Assembly: GCA_019634595.1 (NCBI GenBank)
Contig: JAHCBC010000001.1
Span: forward strand, 310,001 to 374,000
Direction of reading: 5' to 3'
Length of the DNA: 64,000 nucleotides
DNA from: Akkermansiaceae bacterium
GTDB lineage: Bacteria > Verrucomicrobiota > Verrucomicrobiia > Verrucomicrobiales > Akkermansiaceae
Part shown: in pieces, positions 23,771 to 31,411 of the stretch
Position numbering within the stretch: the first letter of the stretch is position 1
Layout of the letters: the number at the start of each line of letters is the position of its first letter
Program-made: the position numbers and the translations under genes
Notes under the pieces: model-generated
Seen by the model: only the letters and a program-made list of their open reading frames with translations
What the model was told of the DNA's origin: nothing
Databases searched by the model: none

Positions 23771-23800
23771 ATTGATAATTTGAAAGTCTAAATTATCAAT
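23771..23800. promoter_or_regulatory. AT-rich perfect inverted repeat between pilM/N-like and pilO-like genes
   Basis: ATTGATAATTT and AAATTATCAAT flank an 8-base loop. It is a perfect 11-bp stem of almost pure A/T in a GC-rich operon. The gap of 84 bases is the only sizeable one between the PilM/N-like gene and pilC. It could be an operator, an RNA processing or stability hairpin, or part of an internal promoter. There is no T-tract typical of a strong terminator on the minus strand. Confidence 0.55.
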
Positions 23801-23829
23801 CAGCGGTCGTAAATTTTTATAAATGCGGA

Positions 23830-25593
23830 CTACGGGGCCTTGGCGGTAAGGACAGCGGTCGGATCGGTCGCCTCGAAACGCTGGGTGATCTCCAAAGTGA
23901 AGGTGAAGGGGTAGGTGGCGTCTGCATTCGGCCCGGCGAGCACGGTTCCCTGCCGGTAAGCGCTGTTTTCGGAGGTGCGGACGCTGACCATCAGGCTGCG
24001 GGTGCCGATGTCGGTGCGGAATGTCGGATTGCCGGTGACGGCGGCGATTTCGTTGAAACGTGCGGAAATGCCCTCGCGGGAGTTCAGGGAATTGAGCAAC
24101 TGGCGGCCCTGCTCCTGGGTCATGCCGTCGATCTTCCACTCCCGCGTCATGCCCACCCTCGCCTGGCCGGGCGTGTTGTCCGGCCGCGCGTTGTAGTCGA
24201 AACTGCGGATCAGGATGCCCGAGTTCTCGGGAAAAAGCCGCACCAGGGACTCCATGGCGGTCCAGCCCTTTGAGCGGTCCTCCAGCATTGCGTCCCAGTG
24301 CTCAATCTTCGTCCGCTCCGCGTTGAGGGTCATGAGGCGCATCTTGGTGGCATCCGCCTCCGTGGGCTCGAAAGTCCACTCCGGGGTGTTGATGATCTGG
24401 AACATGCCAAAGACAAGCCAGCCGATGGCTGCGAGTGCGACCACGGCGGCCACCGCGCGGGCGATGCGCAAGAACCGCAAGAGCGAGATTTCCTGTTTGG
24501 TAGGGAAGATTTGCGCGACCTCCTTGGGAGCGGGGAGAAAGTCCTGGAGCGCCCAGCGGTCTTCCCGGAAGACCCGGAAGGTGCTCCCGGGGAGATCCTC
24601 CACGGGGTCAAGCGCCTGCGTGGAGATGAGGCATTCCGCGCACCATGCGGGGACCACCCCCGCACCGGGCACGGCCACTTCCTCGATGTGGCTGGTGGGG
24701 AAGACGGGACCGAGGTCCGCTGGCAGCGTCCGGTCCACCTCCCGGCCCAGCGGAAACACGAAGATGTCCGGAGCATCGATCTCCAGGGAGGCCAGCGCGG
24801 TGGCGATGGTGTGGCGGAAATTCGGCGGACGGTGGAGGCCGCGGTGGAGCTGTGTGCGCAGCAACATGAGGTCCGAGTTCCCGTCCAGGAAGGCGATGAC
24901 CGTGAAGGAGGTGTATTGCAGGATCGCTACGGCAGGGCGCTCCGGCGTCCTTTTCACGTTTCCGTGGATCCCCAGCAGTGCGATGAGCGGGGAGCTGAGC
25001 GCGCAGGTGACAACGGGGAAATCCTCCTTTTCCCCCAACGCGCGCAGGGCATCGAGAGCGGGGGCGTGACGCCGGGAAACCGTCACCGCCGTGGCGATGG
25101 AATGGCTGGCAGGGGAGAAGTAGGGCAGGAGCCGCCATGACGACTGGTCCGCCTGGATGAAGTCCGCGAGGACCGAGGCGGGATCGTCGATGGCTTGCTG
25201 CCGCAGTTGGCCGAGCATCTCCCGGTCATGCAGCTCCGGCTTGATTTCGGTCAGGGAAAATTCATCCACCACATGGAGCACCACGCCCAGGGCTGTCCCT
25301 CCCGCGGAGCGGACGTGCTCCAGCGCGGCGGTGGTGTAGGCGGTGATGGCGTCCGGATCGAGGAGGTGCTGCTCCTCCAGCGGAGGTCCGGGTGCCCACA
25401 GATTCTCCCGGCGGTCATGTAGAAAGGCGGTGATCCCGGCTCCGTCGCTCCGGATGTGGAGTTGGAAATCCAGCTCCAGCGGGTGCAGGTACCAGGCCGG
25501 GTTCTTCGCACGGCTGGTCTTGCGGAGGATCTGGCTGGCCTGGCGGTATTGCTGGAGGGAATTGAGTCCCGAGGGATGTTGGAGCGCACTCAA
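23830..25593 (-). CDS. PilM/PilN-like fusion protein (Amuc_1101 position)
   Basis: A 587-residue protein. The cytoplasmic part (about 1-370) has strand/helix alternation consistent with a PilM/FtsA-like actin fold (LDFQLHIRSDGAGITAFLHD, TALGVVLHVVDEFSLTEIKP, AVAILQYTSFTVIAFLDGNS). One membrane span follows (AVAAVVALAAIGWLVFGMFQ, about 378-400). The periplasmic region has the PilN-like helix-strand pattern (TQEQGRQLLNSLNSREGISA, NPTFRTDIGTRSLMVSVRTS). This would combine PilM and PilN in one chain. The first codon is a TTG at 25593; no in-frame ATG lies near. It precedes the PilO-, PilP- and PilQ-like genes. Confidence 0.82.
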   Translation of the reverse strand: MSALQHPSGLNSLQQYRQASQILRKTSRAKNPAWYLHPLELDFQLHIRSDGAGITAFLHDRRENLWAPGPPLEEQHLLDPDAITAYTTAALEHVRSAGGTALGVVLHVVDEFSLTEIKPELHDREMLGQLRQQAIDDPASVLADFIQADQSSWRLLPYFSPASHSIATAVTVSRRHAPALDALRALGEKEDFPVVTCALSSPLIALLGIHGNVKRTPERPAVAILQYTSFTVIAFLDGNSDLMLLRTQLHRGLHRPPNFRHTIATALASLEIDAPDIFVFPLGREVDRTLPADLGPVFPTSHIEEVAVPGAGVVPAWCAECLISTQALDPVEDLPGSTFRVFREDRWALQDFLPAPKEVAQIFPTKQEISLLRFLRIARAVAAVVALAAIGWLVFGMFQIINTPEWTFEPTEADATKMRLMTLNAERTKIEHWDAMLEDRSKGWTAMESLVRLFPENSGILIRSFDYNARPDNTPGQARVGMTREWKIDGMTQEQGRQLLNSLNSREGISARFNEIAAVTGNPTFRTDIGTRSLMVSVRTSENSAYRQGTVLAGPNADATYPFTFTLEITQRFEATDPTAVLTAKAP

Positions 25594-25633
25594 GGGAGTT
25601 CGTGGCTGCGGGCTTGGGAAGGGATACGCTTGA

Positions 25634-25711
25634 AATGAGGGAACGGCTCGCCCGCATGTGCGGGCAAGCCGTGGATGATCGTTCTGTCCCCCCGGTGAAG
25701 GGGGGAGGAGG
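25634..25711. terminator. Two hairpins between the pilin and the downstream pil genes
   Basis: Just after the pilin stop, on the minus strand, come a 6-bp C/G stem (CCCCCC-ggtgaa-GGGGGG) and then a stronger stem of about 14 bp built from ACGGCTcGCCCGCA and TGCGGGCaAGCCGT. Only a weak T-rich tail follows (TTCCCTCATTTC). A partial terminator or stabilising hairpin here would allow the pilin to be made in excess over the assembly proteins. That function is inference. Confidence 0.6.
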
Positions 25712-25715
25712 ATGC

Positions 25716-26141
25716 TTACCAGTCGCCGGTTTCGGTCGGGATGTAGTCGGCGTGGCCGGTGCCGGTGACCGTCATGTAAAGGCTGCCGATGTTCGGGATG
25801 GTGGTGGGAGCACCGATGCTATACTTGAGATCACCGCCGCCCGGGTGTTTCGCACCGTCGGCCGCCGGGTTGTTCTTGATGAACTTGTCGTCGCCGAAGA
25901 TATCGCTCAGTGCGATTGCTCCGGTGTCGCCCGGGTTCTTGCCATTCATGTTGGCATAGGAGCGGACGGCTTGCTGGACATTCCGGATCTGGAGGATGGA
26001 GGCTGCACGGTCCGAACCCTTCTTCCAGGCGCGGGCGCCGATGAAGAGGATCGAGATGAGGGAGAGCAGGACGAGGATGACGACGGTCAGTTCGAGCAGC
26101 GTCATGCCGGCCTTGCGCTTGGTGGTGGGGGTCAGTTTCAT
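25716..26141 (-). CDS. Major type IV pilin-like protein (Amuc_1102 position)
   Basis: A 141-residue protein. The leader MKLTPTTKRKAG is followed by the prepilin site G|MTLLE and the hydrophobic helix LTVVILVLLSLISILFIGAR. The globular part (ASILQIRNVQQAVRSYANMN, DIFGDDKFIKNNPAADGAKH, GSLYMTVTGTGHADYIPTET) is short and has no cysteine pair. Glu5 of the mature form is present. It is flanked upstream by an AT-rich promoter-like region and downstream by hairpins, as expected for a highly expressed structural subunit. Akkermansia Amuc_1102 sits at the equivalent place. Confidence 0.9.
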   Translation of the reverse strand: MKLTPTTKRKAGMTLLELTVVILVLLSLISILFIGARAWKKGSDRAASILQIRNVQQAVRSYANMNGKNPGDTGAIALSDIFGDDKFIKNNPAADGAKHPGGGDLKYSIGAPTTIPNIGSLYMTVTGTGHADYIPTETGDW

Positions 26142-26287
26142 ACGGTGTGTATTATGTGTGGTGTTGTTTTGTTCTCGTGTCCTTCGAACGAACCGAATGA
26201 TGCCTCACATTTTTGAAACCACTATTACGTGATCGTGTAATATCAGGTTGGACTTCGGTTCGTTTGAAAATTTATGTGGTGTGGTAT
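26142..26287 (-). promoter_or_regulatory. AT-rich leader/promoter region of the pilin gene with dyad symmetries
   Basis: This 146-base gap is much more AT-rich than its surroundings. It holds the near-palindrome ATTACGTGATCGTGTAAT at 26224-26241. It also holds an inverted pair, ACGAACCGAA (26188-26197) and TTCGGTTCGT (26254-26263). The nonamer AATATCAGG at 26239-26247 also occurs twice in the repeats upstream of the ABC genes. No sigma-54 type -24/-12 pair and no Shine-Dalgarno were found. Binding by a regulator is inferred from the symmetry only. Confidence 0.5.
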
Positions 26288-27559
26288 CTAGAAAACTTCG
26301 TTGTCCGCGCGGTTCATGCGGGCGTTCTCGAACGTGTCGTAGGAGATGAGTCCCTGCTGGAGCAGCCGCTTGAGGTTGTTGTCCCACTGGACGTTCCCGG
26401 CGCGGTGGATGACATCCTCCAGGGAGCGTGCCCCGCCGTCATAGTTGGCGATGGCGCTGGAGATGGCGTCCTCGCTGTTGTGGAGGAACTCATAGGTCAG
26501 CACCCGGCGGTTGACGCCGTTGAGCAGGCCCTGGGAGTGGATGAAGATGAGGATTTCCGAAAGCCGGCTCAGCACCGCGGTGTGGTTCTCCTTCGGGTAG
26601 AGCTCCAGGATCCGGCCCAGGGTTTTTACTGCGCCCGTAGTATGCAGCGTGGAGAGGACCAGGTGTCCGGTCTGCGCGGCCTCCATGCAGGTCTCCATCG
26701 CCTCCCGGTCGCGGATCTCCCCGAGCAGGATGATGTGCGGCGCTTTCCGCAGCACATCCTTCAGTCCCTGCCGGTAGGAGTGGACGTCCCGCCCCACTTC
26801 CTGCTGGGTGACGATGCTGGGGGAGGGCGTGCGGTGGCCGGGATAGACCGGGTCCGGCATGTCGTCCGGGTACTGGTATTCGATGGGATCCTCGACGGTG
26901 ACGATGTGCTTCGGATGGTGCCTGCGCACCCAGTCGATGAGGGACGCCAGGGTGGTGGACTTTCCGGAGCCGGTGGGGCCGGTGACCAGGCAGAGGCCCG
27001 CGCGTTTCAGTGACGCATGGCGGAGCGTGGCGATGGTGTCCGGATCGATGCCGAGCTGCTCCAGCTCCGGGATGAAATCATTCAGGATCCGGCAGGTGAC
27101 GCCGAGGCCGGAGGAGCTGAGGTGGGCCTGGATCCGTAGGCGACCGGAGCGTTCACCCGCATCTCCCATCGGGATGCCGTCGCAGGAGAAGTCCGCGACT
27201 TTGGTGGAGGAGAACCCGTGCATGGCATGCGCGATCTGTTCCTCGATGTGGGTGCCGGTATCCGTGACGCCGAAGCCGTGGCCGGCGTTCTCCCGGTTGC
27301 GGATGAGTTCCTTCAGGATCTCATCCATGTGGGTCGCGGAAAGGATGCCGAGGAAGTCCAGCATCTCCATGCCCTTGTTGGTATGGATATAGACCGGGCG
27401 TGCGGAGCGCATCTGGATGTCGGAGACGCGCAGCTCCCTGCATACCCGGAAGATGATCCCGAGAAGCTGGCGGCCGTTCATGCCCGGCTGGAAACGCGCC
27501 GCCTGGATGGCGGGGTTTCCTTCCGGGAAGGGAGGCCGTGGTGGGGAGGAGGAAGACAT
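26288..27559 (-). CDS. pilT: Type IV pilus retraction ATPase (PilT family)
   Basis: A 423-residue protein. N-terminal PAS-like region (GRQLLGIIFRVCRELRVSDI, RSARPVYIHTNKGMEMLDFL), Walker A GPTGSGKSTT, Asp box VTVEDPIEYQY, Walker B APHIILLGEIRDREAMETCM, and a His box TGHLVLSTLHTTGA. It lacks the zinc tetracysteine of PilB, and a PilT-like AIRNLIRE segment is not obvious. The C-terminal tail is long (YEFLHNSEDAISSAIANYD). It is probably the disassembly motor, giving retraction. This argues for a true type IV pilus rather than a purely secretory system. It is the gene directly upstream of the pilin. Confidence 0.93.
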   Translation of the reverse strand: MSSSSPPRPPFPEGNPAIQAARFQPGMNGRQLLGIIFRVCRELRVSDIQMRSARPVYIHTNKGMEMLDFLGILSATHMDEILKELIRNRENAGHGFGVTDTGTHIEEQIAHAMHGFSSTKVADFSCDGIPMGDAGERSGRLRIQAHLSSSGLGVTCRILNDFIPELEQLGIDPDTIATLRHASLKRAGLCLVTGPTGSGKSTTLASLIDWVRRHHPKHIVTVEDPIEYQYPDDMPDPVYPGHRTPSPSIVTQQEVGRDVHSYRQGLKDVLRKAPHIILLGEIRDREAMETCMEAAQTGHLVLSTLHTTGAVKTLGRILELYPKENHTAVLSRLSEILIFIHSQGLLNGVNRRVLTYEFLHNSEDAISSAIANYDGGARSLEDVIHRAGNVQWDNNLKRLLQQGLISYDTFENARMNRADNEVF

Positions 27560-27563
27560 CAGG

Positions 27564-28484
27564 TCAGTTGGCGGGGGGGGAGGGTGGTGCTGGCGGAGTG
27601 CCCGGCTGCTCCTGCCGCTCCAGGCGGAGGATGGTCCTTTCGGCGACTTCCCGGATCTTCAGCGTGAAGGACAGCCGGTCCTGCGCTTCCAGCCTGCGCA
27701 TGGGGGAGAGTTCCTCCCACTGGCCGTTGGCCGTCCACTGGCCGGAGATCAGTTGGTGGCGGGCGATGCACTGGTCCATCAGTTGGAGATACTCCCGCAT
27801 GACGGAGGTGCTGTAGCGGGCGTGGCCCGCCGCCCGGTCGTTGAACATGAGCTCCAGCAGGTTTCCCGCGGCTGCGGCGGCGGTCAGGGCCGGGCGTGGA
27901 TCGTCATTCCTGGCCAGACAGTAGCGGATGGTCTTGTCGGCCAGTCCGGCGGCCTGGGGGGTGAGCTTCGGGCGGGTGCCCAGTTCCGGCTCGGTCAGGA
28001 AGAAATGGTAGGTGTTGTAGTTCGCGTAGTGCGCCGGGTCGAGCTGGTAGGCGAAGCGGAGCTTGTCCTCGATCTCGCGCCGGGTGTGGAAGACCTGGGC
28101 GCGGCTGGCCGGCTTCGGATTCGTCCGTGCGGTGGAGGCTTCCCCCAGTTCATCGAGAACGGCCGTCAGGCGGCCGCGCAGGCCGGTGCCTTTGGCGGAT
28201 GGAGAGACATCATGCCCGCAGTCCGCCGTGTGCACGTGGGGTTGTCCGGAATCATGGCTTCCAGTCTGCTCGATGCCGCTGTGCCAGTAGGTGTCGATCG
28301 AGCCTTGCATCGCCATGGCGAGGACTTCGCCGTAGGGGCTGGAATTGATGCCGAACGGGTTGACCGGAACCCGCAGATCCTTGTCCGCCATGAGGGATCT
28401 GCCCATGGACGCGCAGACCGAGCCACCCCCTGTGATGAGGCAGAGGCTCAGGATGTACGCGGTGGTGGAGCCGGGCGGTTTCAA
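27564..28484 (-). CDS. Secreted hypothetical protein upstream of pilT
   Basis: A 306-residue protein. Translation appears to start at a TTG at 28484, because only then is there a signal peptide (TTAYILSLCLITGGGSVCAS). The first ATG in frame lies after it. A His/Cys cluster, HVHTADCGHD, lies near residue 85 and may bind metal. The rest is helical (TRREIEDKLRFAYQLDPAHY, ALTAAAAAGNLLELMFNDRA, VMREYLQLMDQCIARHQLIS) and ends in a Pro-rich tail. No family is recognised. It starts 5 bases after the permease stop and ends 4 bases before pilT, so it is in the operon. Confidence 0.75.
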   Translation of the reverse strand: MKPPGSTTAYILSLCLITGGGSVCASMGRSLMADKDLRVPVNPFGINSSPYGEVLAMAMQGSIDTYWHSGIEQTGSHDSGQPHVHTADCGHDVSPSAKGTGLRGRLTAVLDELGEASTARTNPKPASRAQVFHTRREIEDKLRFAYQLDPAHYANYNTYHFFLTEPELGTRPKLTPQAAGLADKTIRYCLARNDDPRPALTAAAAAGNLLELMFNDRAAGHARYSTSVMREYLQLMDQCIARHQLISGQWTANGQWEELSPMRRLEAQDRLSFTLKIREVAERTILRLERQEQPGTPPAPPSPPAN

Positions 28485-28489
28485 GGGGA

Positions 28490-29257
28490 TCAGGAGGAAA
28501 GCTTCGTGCGGAAGGCAAGGCGGGAGATGCCGGTGTGCAGGGCGAGGATGCCCAGGAAATAGCCGGTCATTTTCCAGAATGCGGCGGAGGGGAGGGCGCC
28601 GGACTTGAAGTAGAGGCGCTGCGTCAGGTCCGCGAAGTGGTAATGTGGGGAGAGCAGCCAGATGCTCTGGAGCATGGGGCTTTCTTCCAGCTTCAGCAGG
28701 TTGTTCAGGTAGCCGACGCCATAGAGGCCATAGACCGTCAGTCCCAGCGTCACCACATAACCGGCCACGCTACCGAAGCGGGAGGCCAGCGCGACGGCGA
28801 GACAGAGCAACGGCGCGGTGACCAGCAGGAACAGCACCAGATACTGGGTGTTGAGCGTCCACCACATGGCCTGCTCCGCGGGATCCGCCGGAGCCGCGGC
28901 GAACTGGGTGATGGCGGCGGTGGCGACCGCCATCGGCAGGATGAAGATGAACACCGCCAGCCAGATCTCGGACAACTGGCGCGTCGCACCGAGGCCGGTG
29001 GTGAGGAAGTATTCGCCGGTGCCGGAGGTGGCGTTGATCTCGCCCTGCTTCGCGGCGGTGAAGTAACCCCAGAGCATGGTGATGATCCAGAGTGTGCTCC
29101 ATGCCGCCTGGATGCGCGCGGGCTGGATGAGAACCGGCTTTTCCGAGGCGCTCGAGATCCATGGCAGGACGAAGGGGGTGACCAGCACGCAGAGCGCGCA
29201 GATCACCCACGCCTTGCGCAGGAAGATCGTTGAGAGGGTGAGCCGGAAGAGTCTCAT
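28490..29257 (-). CDS. ABC transporter permease subunit
   Basis: A 255-residue membrane protein with six hydrophobic stretches (VICALCVLVTPFVLPWISS, TLWIITMLWGYFTAA, IWLAVFIFILPMAVATAAIT, TQYLVLFLLVTAPLLCLAVA, VAGYVVTLGLTVYGLYGVGY, MTGYFLGILALHTGISRL). The layout is ABC-2-like, with a soluble loop between the third and fourth spans. It follows the ATPase gene by 5 bases. The substrate is unknown. In Myxococcus the PilH/PilI ABC proteins sit in the pil cluster and are needed for pilus assembly. The same role here is suggested by position only. Confidence 0.8.
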   Translation of the reverse strand: MRLFRLTLSTIFLRKAWVICALCVLVTPFVLPWISSASEKPVLIQPARIQAAWSTLWIITMLWGYFTAAKQGEINATSGTGEYFLTTGLGATRQLSEIWLAVFIFILPMAVATAAITQFAAAPADPAEQAMWWTLNTQYLVLFLLVTAPLLCLAVALASRFGSVAGYVVTLGLTVYGLYGVGYLNNLLKLEESPMLQSIWLLSPHYHFADLTQRLYFKSGALPSAAFWKMTGYFLGILALHTGISRLAFRTKLSS

Positions 29258-29262
29258 CGTTT

Positions 29263-29925
29263 TCAGTGCAGGAGGTTCTTCAGTTCGCTCCAGGTCTGAT
29301 CGTCACCTGTCAGGTGGCGGATGGTGGACCGGTCGATGAGCAGGGCGCTGGAAAGCGTCATGGAGTCATAGTCCGGATGGCAGCTCACCAGGCGCAGCAC
29401 GCTGTCTGACGAGGCGCGCCAGATTTCCTCGAACGCCTGCCGGGCGAACGCGTCGAGGCCGCTGAACGGCTCATCCAGCAACAGGATGTTGCCGGCGTCC
29501 GGGCGGATGGAAAACTCCGCCATGATCAGGTTCGTCTTCCGCCGGTTGCCGGTGGAGAGGCGGCTGTAAGGGCGCGTCAGGTTCAGTTCGATCCGCTCCG
29601 CCAGGTCCAGTGCTTCCTTCAGGCGGTTCTTCGGAACCAAGGAGCGCAGGATCATGCCCGCCGTCATTTCGGGGTCGAACCGCAGGTCCTCCGGCAGGTA
29701 CTGGAGCGCTCCCTCCGTTTTCAGGCTGCCTGCCACCGGACGAAGCGTCCGGGCGATCGTCCGCAGCAAGGTGGTTTTCCCTCGGCCGTTCCGCGCCAGG
29801 ATGAAATGGGTGCCACCGCCGAGTTCGATGGATTTCTCCAAGGCGGCGATGGGGGAGCCATACCCGATTTTCAATCCTGAATCGAGATGGAGGCTGGGTC
29901 GGGGTGCTGGGGGCGCGGAACTCAC
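29263..29925 (-). CDS. ABC transporter ATP-binding subunit
   Basis: A protein of about 220 residues. Walker A is FILARNGRGKTTLLRT, and the signature loop is YSRLSTGNRRK in place of LSGGQ. Walker B is NILLLDEPFSGLDAFARQAF, and the switch His is in LRLVSCHPDYD. These are the elements of an exporter-type ATPase. Start choice is uncertain. The frame is open to a TTG at 29970, but that stretch is AT-rich and promoter-like, so the GTG at 29925 (VSSAPPAPRPSLHL) is preferred. It forms a pair with the permease and heads the 16-kb minus-strand run. Confidence 0.85.
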   Translation of the reverse strand: MSSAPPAPRPSLHLDSGLKIGYGSPIAALEKSIELGGGTHFILARNGRGKTTLLRTIARTLRPVAGSLKTEGALQYLPEDLRFDPEMTAGMILRSLVPKNRLKEALDLAERIELNLTRPYSRLSTGNRRKTNLIMAEFSIRPDAGNILLLDEPFSGLDAFARQAFEEIWRASSDSVLRLVSCHPDYDSMTLSSALLIDRSTIRHLTGDDQTWSELKNLLH

Positions 29926-30393
29926 CGAGTTGATGAAAGGGGAAATTATGTAATCTTGTTTAAAGGTCAAGTTTTATTGAATATCAGGATATCATGAATA
30001 TCAGGATATCTGTGATAAATGGCGGGCCTTTTCCCGCTGGATTCGGTGATTGCCCTCGCTGTCGGAATCATCCGGTGGTCCGTGGCGGAAAATGCGGAAC
30101 TGGCTGATTTATCTAACAATTAGATGTGCGCAGCTCCCGGACGCAGGGCGCACTGGGGTCGCAAGGTCGCTCGATTCTCGCCGGGTGGGTGCAGGATAGG
30201 GTGTCTGAATCGTGCGGAGTTTTTTTGCAAAGTGGCCGCAAGGATCCTCTGGTGACGGTGGCTGCGGGATCTGCGGGTGTTTGAAAATCCGTTTCGCTCC
30301 GGGGGCATTTGGATGGCCGGGAAGGTGCCGGAGGAATTGATCCGTTTTTCTGCGTGACGGGAGGGGGGGGATTGGTAGAACCACCGCACCGAA
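29926..30393. other. Divergent regulatory gap between the ABC operon and purM
   Basis: The left part is AT-rich and contains a possible -35 TTGACC at 29965-29970 on the minus strand and the tandem repeats annotated separately. The right 380 bases up to purM show no gene, no riboswitch that I can recognise and no strong promoter. A short minus-strand frame at 30109-30384 has low-complexity composition and is not credible. Confidence 0.45.
29978..30010. promoter_or_regulatory. Tandem 16-bp direct repeats upstream of the ABC genes
   Basis: TGAATATCAGGATATC occurs at 29978-29993 and again at 29995-30010, a 17-bp period. Each unit carries the GATATC palindrome and the nonamer AATATCAGG, which also occurs in the pilin leader at 26239-26247. 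Tandem operator-like sites directly in front of the first gene of the cluster suggest transcriptional control. The regulator is not identified. Confidence 0.55.
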
Positions 30394-31389
30394 ATGGCGG
30401 GCAAGCTAACTTACCAACAGGCCGGGGTGGACACGCGCAAGGCGGCCGCTCTGGTAGGAGACATCGGGGCGCATGTGCGCCGGACCCAGCAAACGCGCAA
30501 ACTGTGGGGAGCCTTCGGGTTGTTCGCCGCCTGCTACGACCTCAGTTCCTATAAGGAGCCGGTGATCGTGACCGGCTGTGACGGCGTCGGCACCAAGCTG
30601 GAGCTGCTGCTGGAACACGGCCTGCTGGAGACAGCGGGCAAGGATCTGGTCGCCATGAGCGTGAACGACATCCTCACCACCGGCGGGGATGCTCTGTTGT
30701 TCCTGGACTACATCGGCATCGCCGCGCTGGATGAGGAAAAGATCACCAGCCTGATCAAGGGCATGGCCGACTACCTGGAGGCCTGCGACTGCATCTTGGC
30801 CGGCGGTGAGACCGCGGAGATGCCCGGCATCGTCCCGACGGATGTCATCGAGCTGGCCGGCTTCTGCATTGGCTGCGCCGAAAAGGGCGACCTCATCGAC
30901 CCGACCACCGTCGCCGTCGGCGACGTGCTGGTGGGCTACGCGTCCGACAGCATCCACGCCAACGGCTGGTCGCTCGTCCGCCGCGTGCTGAAGGAGCACC
31001 CGGGCGAGATTTCCGATGAGGAACTGGCCGCCTGGCTGAAGCCGACGCGCCTCTACCACGACGTCACCCGCGACCTGAAGGCGAAGGGCGTGAAGCCGAA
31101 GGCCATGTCCCACATCACCGGTGGTGGCCTTCCTGAAAATCTCGAGCGTCTGTTCCGCGGAATGGGCGCTGATCTGGAGATCCCGAAATGGGAGCTTCCG
31201 GGCATCGACAAGCTGCTTGCCCACGTGGACGCGGAAGACCGTTTCCACACCTTCAACATGGGCATCGGCTGGGTCGCCATCGTCGATGAAAAAGACGTGG
31301 AAGCCAGTTTGACGGCGGGCAATGGCGGCGTGATACTCGGGCGCATGGTTCCGCAGGAGGGTGTCCGAGTGCGGGTCTCCGGAGAGTGA
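30394..31389 (+). CDS. purM: Phosphoribosylformylglycinamidine cyclo-ligase
   Basis: A 331-residue enzyme of de novo purine synthesis that converts FGAM plus ATP to AIR. Family motifs are YQQAGVDTRKAAALVGDIGA at the N-terminus, VTGCDGVGTKLELLLEHG, VAMSVNDILTTGGDALLFLD, LAGGETAEMPGIVP and SHITGGGLPENLERLF. Normal length. It is 22 bases upstream of purF, and the two surely form an operon. purL lies elsewhere, at 51118-54810. Confidence 0.97.
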   Translation: MAGKLTYQQAGVDTRKAAALVGDIGAHVRRTQQTRKLWGAFGLFAACYDLSSYKEPVIVTGCDGVGTKLELLLEHGLLETAGKDLVAMSVNDILTTGGDALLFLDYIGIAALDEEKITSLIKGMADYLEACDCILAGGETAEMPGIVPTDVIELAGFCIGCAEKGDLIDPTTVAVGDVLVGYASDSIHANGWSLVRRVLKEHPGEISDEELAAWLKPTRLYHDVTRDLKAKGVKPKAMSHITGGGLPENLERLFRGMGADLEIPKWELPGIDKLLAHVDAEDRFHTFNMGIGWVAIVDEKDVEASLTAGNGGVILGRMVPQEGVRVRVSGE

Positions 31390-31411
31390 TGATGCTTCGA
31401 ATCCATCCACG

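Noticed and set aside
30109..30384. Possible small minus-strand gene in the gap before purM
   Set aside because: Proline/Arg-rich without conservation-like features, overlapped by another open frame, and no start signal.
29926..30393. Purine riboswitch or PurR box upstream of purM
   Set aside because: No conserved purine aptamer loops or PurR-like palindrome could be found by eye.
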